DNA from: Gnetum montanum
Taxonomy: Eukaryota; Streptophyta; Gnetopsida; Gnetales; Gnetaceae
Direction: 5' to 3'
DNA length: 64,000 nt
NCBI GenBank assembly: GCA_015680685.1
Contig: MNCI01034627.1
Span: 957,193 to 1,021,192, forward strand
Shown here: positions 59,291 to 64,000 of the stretch, one piece after another
Numbering within the stretch: the stretch's first letter is position 1
How the letters are laid out: the number at the start of each line of letters is the position of its first letter
The notes under the pieces: generated by a model
Databases searched by the model: none
What the model was told of the DNA's origin: nothing
The model's input: only the letters and a program-made list of their open reading frames with translations
Program-made: the position numbers and the translations under genes

Positions 59291-60075
59291 CGAAGAAGAT
59301 CCTCCTAGACCGAATTCCAACCGATGGAGGATTTATTCTTCAGAGACACTCGCCTAGTCAGTCCCATCAAGGCCCAGATCAACATTGGCCAAAGCCTTCC
59401 CTTTTTCCACCATGGACCAAGTGGGACATTTCAGAGGAAACTCCCCCACAGAAACCTCCCCGAAGGCTATGGTGATTACCCTCTTGGGCGATTCCATCTC
59501 CACTGTGGTATGCTTAGCAAATGCGTCGAATGTAGAGTGCAGGCTTAAACCCTCAACAAACATCTCGAGCTAACGCTTCTCTATAGATACCTCTTTTAAT
59601 GACTTTTTATAATGGTACTCATGGTTCTTCTCATCTTGACAACATTTTCGTACCTTAGAAGCGAAAGCCTTCCAATCTTGACATTTGAGGTTCAGTAAAT
59701 CTATTCGTGCTTTACACTTCGCTAACTCCTGAGTCAACGATACTTGGCAATTTAACAAATTCCAATATTTTTCATAAGTAACCTCGGAGGTTCTCCAAGA
59801 ACGATCACCTGTTAACCTTGCCGAGGTGAACTCATAGTGTGATTTGAGATCGTCCCGCTTTGCTGACAGCTTGGAAATCTCTTTTTCTCCCACCTGAATC
59901 TGCACCCATAGCCTCTCGATGGAATGCTTACACATCCAAAGAGACTTGGCGTTTTGCACAACGCACTCAGCCACCTCATCATAAATTTGTTGGGGCACTT
60001 GCTCATTTTTTGGCGGCAGCGTAGGTAAACTATCAATACTAGTGGCTTCAATTGAATCCCATTTCAGTTTAGCCC
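59291..60075 (-). CDS. Exon 7 of antisense gene D: coiled-coil-rich
   Basis: AKLKWDSIEATSIDSLPTLP, then long charged helix (VQIQVGEKEISKLSAKRDDL, ELAKCKARIDLLNLKCQDWK), MFVEGLSLHSTFDAF, WSMVEKGKALANVDLGL. Stops at 59570 and near 59352. Confidence 0.6.
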
Positions 60076-60810
60076 CTGTTCATATGAGGAGAATATACAT
60101 TCGACGTTGGATAGTGATACCCAAAAAAATAATGAAGGATACAAAACACTTAAGATATATGTACCTATTCCAGGGTGAGCTTGCTCGATGTGATCAACCA
60201 CCTCCTCAACGACACCAGTTATAAAATCCATTTTACTTGGCATTTCAATCCAAGTAAATGGTTCGTGTATAAGAGATGAGTTAACTTTGGTGGTCATTTC
60301 TGTGGAAGCCTTCATCATAGGGACTTCTAAACGGATGTCAGGAAGTGTCCTACTCTCAACATTTTTGCCTAGTAGTAGTAAAAGCATGAAGTTAGAATTT
60401 AGAATAATGGATGACATAATTCAAAAGGCAAATAACATAATAAGGAGAAATACACTGGAATCTCTGTCCTCTTCTGGATTTGGAGGATCACCAAGGTCTA
60501 GTCTTCCTCCGAAGAAACCATCAAACATCTCATCGACTTCTTCTTGTTCGTCGATGTTACCCTTTTCTGTTGTATCTCCCTCCCCATCTTTCAGTCCTCC
60601 CGTCTCGTCTCTGCCCGCTTCGTCCTTTGCATTTAAGTTCATCGAGACCTCTTCCTCCTCAATAATGGGTGATAATCTCCCTTTTCTAACTTCAGAAGTC
60701 AACTCTAATAACATTCGTAGGTTCAGTATCCATTTTATATAAATAGCTGAAAGATAAAGTAAAAATCAGTAAATCAATAAAATAAGGACAAATCAGTGAA
60801 TCAAGCTTAC

Positions 60811-61805
60811 CTCGTATAGGCATCTTAAACTGTATACGTTTCACCCTTGGTTCATCTGCAGTTAGAGAAACCTCTTTGGGATGTTTACGCTTTTGAACTT
60901 TCGATTTGGCTTTCCCGATCGTTTCCTGGATAACCCTATCAGCTCTCTTAGTAGTGTAGGGCACATTATTTGGCTCCAACCCTACATTGTCATGCGTGTG
61001 AATTGATTGACCAAATGACCCCTCTATCGTGATAGAAACCGACTCGTTGATCCCTTCAGAAGCATCCTAAGATTCGACCACCTCCAATAAGTGATGAATC
61101 CATGGGCAAGATAGTTGGTGGTGATCCCTTAACACATACTTGTTATTCGCACGAACAACCAGAAACTCAGCCAGCCGGCGCAAATAACCAGCAAAGAATG
61201 CGAAGGTGAAATGGGATTGCGCCTCAATCTTTGACCGTAACCTCACTATCTCCTTGTGAAAACCTGCAAGCAAAAAATGGGCCCAATTATAATGTACCCC
61301 AGTCTCTAAAATAGTGCGCATGATACGCACAGGTTCTACCCCAATAGTTTTCACTTGAGATAGAGACTTGGGAAACACCCGCGCCCTCAACAAGGGATAT
61401 AACTCATTGACTTTTGCCACTTTTTATTTCGCTTGCATAGGAAACCCCTTAGAGCCCTTGAGGACACCCAACCATTTCTCCGATTCACGAACCAGATGGA
61501 TTTCCCTCTGTGCCCTATCCAAAATTACTTTAGTTCCAGTTGCTGGTACACCTTGATGCGAGTGCTATAGTAAGTGACAGACTCGTCGAAAGAATCAACG
61601 ATTCTAATCATCTCTGTCACAGAAACATCAGGGCTTAGGGCATTAAACAAATCCATGAGGCCCACATCACTCAAACGACTGATGATATGTGGCGGTGCCT
61701 TTGTGTGTAACCATCGTTGTGCATCACTGACTTCCTCAAATTTCATGGATAGAGTGCTCTCAGTCCGCCTAGTTGTGATAGTGGCTCCACCAGATGGGGC
61801 ATCCA
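60811..61805 (-). CDS. Exon 4 of antisense gene D
   Basis: VDAPSGGATITTRRTES, VGLMDLFNALSPDVSVTEM, (deletion/frameshift), LYPLLRARVFPKSLSQ, FAFFAGYLRRLAEFLVV, then basic KAKSKVQKRKHPK and PRVKRIQFKMP. The paired Lys/Arg clusters are conserved with A and suggest nuclear import. Confidence 0.62.
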
Positions 61806-61894
61806 CTGTATGCACAAGATAACTCCAGGGAGTTAACATAACCAATGATGTAGCAAAACAAGCAAACTGAGGTGTCAAAAATACTGCTATTTAC

Positions 61895-62166
61895 CGTCAG
61901 TCAATGTATTCAGATCGTTAGGAGCCAAATCGGCATCGCGTGGGAAAACTGGCCCATTATGAGACCAATCCCCATGTAACCACCTCCTAGCCTTGCATTG
62001 TGCAAGTGCCCTCGAGTATTGTTTGTGGAAATGAACGATGTCACCCTTGGTCTGGGCCAACACTACACCACAAAGAGTGGGGCCCGCCATGAAAGCCTCT
62101 AGGGTAGTATGAGCCAAGGCGAGCCCATCATTGCCCATGCACACTCCTTCTTTGTCTAATTGAGGC
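61895..62166 (-). CDS. Exon 3 of antisense gene D
   Basis: Open exon of 90 codons: RPQLDKEGVCMGNDGLAL, LEAFMAGPTL, YSRALAQCKARRWLHGDW. Copy A (3248-2978) has the same order of blocks (ALETFMIGPTL, WLHEDW); copy C is more distant (GWLDKEW). No known family recognised. Confidence 0.62.
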
Positions 62167-62242
62167 CTGCAGGGATACGGCGATCAAAATATAAACCACT
62201 GCTAAACACCAAGGCAAAAAACGATAAATTAAACAACCTTAC

Positions 62243-62692
62243 CTTCCTACTTGGTACACCATTCCAGGAGGGTTCTCGAATAGGGTATGCACGCGAGCAG
62301 CTAGGAATAGGGTGTTATTGATGTGGTAAGATCCATGGGACAATAAGCCCCACACATGTGATAAGGGACGGCTAGATTGGGATCCTCCAGAGGGACCGTC
62401 CTCAATTGTAAGAGGTCCGTCATCGATATCTACCATGAAAGCTTTAACCTGGTTTGAATACCCTGGTAACATGGTCTCGAGCATGCTCAATGCTAATTGT
62501 TCACTTAAATGCAACCATATTACCATGTTCAATTTGTCTAAGATGAAGGCGAGGAATTCGTAGGCCCCTTCCCTGAACCATACCCCATTGCGATCAATTA
62601 TCATATTAGGAACTAGCTCGTCGGAATCAATTGGACCAAACAACGTCAGAACTCCAACAAGCTCAACCACCAAGAGGAAAGGTTTGGGATCC
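62243..62692 (-). CDS. Exon 2 of antisense gene D: degenerate HAD/FCP1-like domain
   Basis: Fully open. FLLVVELVGVL at motif I (Asp replaced by Glu), VWFREGAYEFLAFILDKLNMVIW, then NNTLFLAARVHTLFENPPGMVY at motif III (Asp pair replaced by Ala). Bounded by GTGCAG and AAG|GTAAGG. Confidence 0.57.
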
Positions 62693-62789
62693 CTGCACGT
62701 ATTTAGGAAACAGAGTAAATAAGCCATCTAAAAATAAAGTTTTATACTAGGAGGCTAACACTTAGAAAAATTCTAGCATAAAAAATCAA

Positions 62790-62945
62790 CCTACACGCTG
62801 CACGCTAGAAAACTTAGCGTACATGCTGCACGCTGGAAAACTCAACGTACACGCTGCACGCTAGAAAACGCAGTGTGCAGACCCTGCACACTACATGCTG
62901 GAGCATGGCCACACTCACCACACATGCTGAGTATAGAAACCCTAT
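62790..62945. repeat. ACGCTGCACGCTAGAAAAC array in first intron of antisense gene D
   Basis: About five units 'gtacacgctgcacgctagaaaactcaac'. Same place as the 4600-4780 array of copy A (between E1 and E2), with the shared ACGCT core. Confidence 0.75.
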
Positions 62946-63169
62946 TCTATGCAAACATCTACACTACGTAATGGGAAAATCTATAGGAACAGTAGAAAAA
63001 AACACAAATTTCGATGAAGGGTCAGAGCCTACCTGCACGCCGACCCTAACCATGAGGGAATCCTTGGCCTAGGCAGATACTAGAGCATCGCTTCACTCTC
63101 TTTGATGAAGGTCAAGCTAGGATCCTTCCTCCCCTGGCCTTCTACTTGCTTGCCCTTGTTCATCATGGC

Positions 63170-63310
63170 GTTTACGCCGAAGCTTTGTACGCTGGGGTTT
63201 TGTCCCTGCATGCTGCGTTTACGCCGAATCTCGTACGTTGGGGTTTTGTCCCTACACGTTGCGTTTATGCCGAATCTTGCACGCTGGGGTTTGAAGCTGC
63301 ACACTGGACG
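63170..63310. repeat. Tandem repeats in upstream region of antisense gene D
   Basis: Three units of about 54-58 bases, 'gtacgctggggttttgtccctgcatgctgcgtttacgccgaa', directly upstream of the E1 start. Confidence 0.7.
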
Positions 63311-63522
63311 CTCTCTATCGAGCTCACTACACCTCGATTTATGTCACCCTGGTTGCCATCGCCATGCCTCCTCCTACCTATACTGCCTGATATTCGCCTC
63401 AGTATGCGCTATCCTCGGTATATGCTACACTTGGTATACACTGCACGTTGCGCTCAGTTCATGCTGGTCTCAGGGTCACGCTGTGAATTTGACTCTGGCT
63501 ACCCTGCGGTTCATGCTAACCC

Positions 63523-63532
63523 CATTTATATA
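63523..63532 (-). promoter_or_regulatory. TATA box candidate of antisense gene D
   Basis: Minus strand GGAATATATAAATGGGGTT, 360 bases upstream of the E1 start; the extra distance equals the tandem repeats at 63170-63310 and nearby. Confidence 0.42.
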
Positions 63533-63829
63533 TTCCGCGTGAAGCACACCGAGGCTGCTTTAAAATGATTTATTTAATTAATTTAAAACTTTTGAAAAAT
63601 AACCAAAATACAAAGAATGTGTAAATACACAAGCACAAAGTAGAAGCAACAATAGTGAACAGAACAAGAACAAAACAATGGTATACTGGGATGAACACTA
63701 TTCTCTTGCTAAGAAACTCCTGTTGCCCACACCAAACATTTTGGCACAAACTCCATAACTAGTAGTCTCACACTCGATAACAATTACACATCGTACAATC
63801 AACCAAACATTATGAACGAATAATCACAG

Positions 63830-63960
63830 CTAGCCCGGTAAGGCCTTAAACTACCACAAATGGCCCCGTAAGGCCTTAAACTACTGTAGCTGGCCCGGTA
63901 AGGCCTTAAACTGCCGCAGCTGGCGCGGTAAGACCTTAAACTGCCATGCATCTGGATACA
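63830..63960 (+). repeat. Bracket repeats before RT position in element D
   Basis: Five units of about 31 bases, 'agctggcccggtaaggccttaaactgccgc'. Window ends shortly after. Confidence 0.85.
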
Positions 63961-64000
63961 ACGATAAATTACCATCGCATGCCTTAGTCCAGTTTAGATG

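Larger units (their letters stand above)
59085..63166 (-). pseudogene. Antisense eight-exon passenger gene, copy D
   Basis: Exons: E1 63166-63033, E2 62692-62243, E3 62166-61895, E4 61805-60811, E5 60704-60457, E6 60368-60165, E7 60075-59291 (donor GT mutated to AT), E8 59192-59085 (ends PSDPDVEP). Donors and acceptors: CAG|GTAGGC, AAG|GTAAGG, ACG|GTAAAT, GAG|GTAAGC, TAG|GTACAT; acceptors CAG or TAG. Phases equal those of copy A at all junctions I could check. Damage: TAG in E1 (63080-63082), about 20 codons deleted plus frameshift near 61543 in E4, TAA near 61422, two stops near the E7 end. Closest relative is copy A. Confidence 0.75.
53291..64000 (+). mobile_element. Element D: Tat-type element, 5' LTR mostly deleted, pol beyond window
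   Basis: Only the last bases of a 5' LTR (to 53351), then PBS, leader repeats, gag-protease (54131-58352), bracket repeats, antisense gene (63166-59085), spacer with bracket repeats (63830-63960). RT is expected just past the right edge. Confidence 0.8.

Noticed and set aside
62239-62727. Host phosphatase gene on the minus strand
   Set aside because: The same exon structure appears at the same place in three separate retrotransposons and the catalytic residues are lost, so it is element cargo, not a host locus.

Overview
The window is repeat-rich nuclear DNA from a plant and looks heterochromatic. I see no convincing single-copy host gene, no tRNA, rRNA or CRISPR array, and nothing prokaryotic. 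Almost everything is nested, decayed Ty3/gypsy LTR retrotransposon sequence. Four elements (A, B, C, D, all sense = + strand) belong to one superfamily. The pol genes of A and C carry RT (YVDD), an ordinary RNase H, a second archaeal-type RNase H and an integrase. The dual RNase H is a hallmark of the plant Tat/Ogre lineage, which is why I call the host a plant; I cannot name a species.

Layout. 1-12585: right part of element A (antisense gene, pol, 3' LTR). 12586-18479: minus-strand, Athila-like element G (integrase end, long 3' region, extra ORF), broken at 18480 by element F. 18480-24971: element F (LTR, gag, protease, assembly gap, truncated 3' LTR; no pol visible). 24985-27153: minus-strand fragment E (3' region plus LTR of a C-type element). 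27154-36791: element B (5' LTR, leader repeats, deleted gag, protease, remnant of antisense gene, RT). B is interrupted 8 bp after its YVDD codons by element C (36792 to about 53290). A deletion then joins C's 3' region to the tail of the 5' LTR of element D (about 53300 to the window end).

Main observation: between protease and RT, elements A, C and D each carry a long gene on the OPPOSITE strand. It is not one ORF. I can lay it out as eight exons with GT-AG junctions whose position and phase agree between copies. Its predicted order is: short basic N-terminus; a domain resembling an FCP1/NLI-type HAD phosphatase with lost catalytic aspartates; two conserved helical regions; an acidic exon; a coiled-coil-rich region; an acidic tail. 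TATA-like boxes lie upstream on the minus strand. Element B keeps only the last exon. The spacer occupies the place where Ogre elements carry a spliced intron. Because only the sense RNA is reverse transcribed, an antisense gene can keep its own introns through transposition. All copies here are damaged (stops, deletions), so the evidence is comparative.

Secondary structure of interest: short repeats of the type ggcc..a.ggccttaaacta bracket the antisense cassette and recur after integrase. Every element has its own tandem-repeat leader between PBS and gag. CTCACGCT/AGCGTGAG motifs recur in LTRs, leaders and antisense-gene upstream regions and form perfect hairpins in LTRs. Gag-protease linkers encode degenerate PYVVRIP-type peptide repeats. 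Many stops are TAG or TGA where the sister copy has CAG, CGA or TGG, the mark of methyl-cytosine decay.
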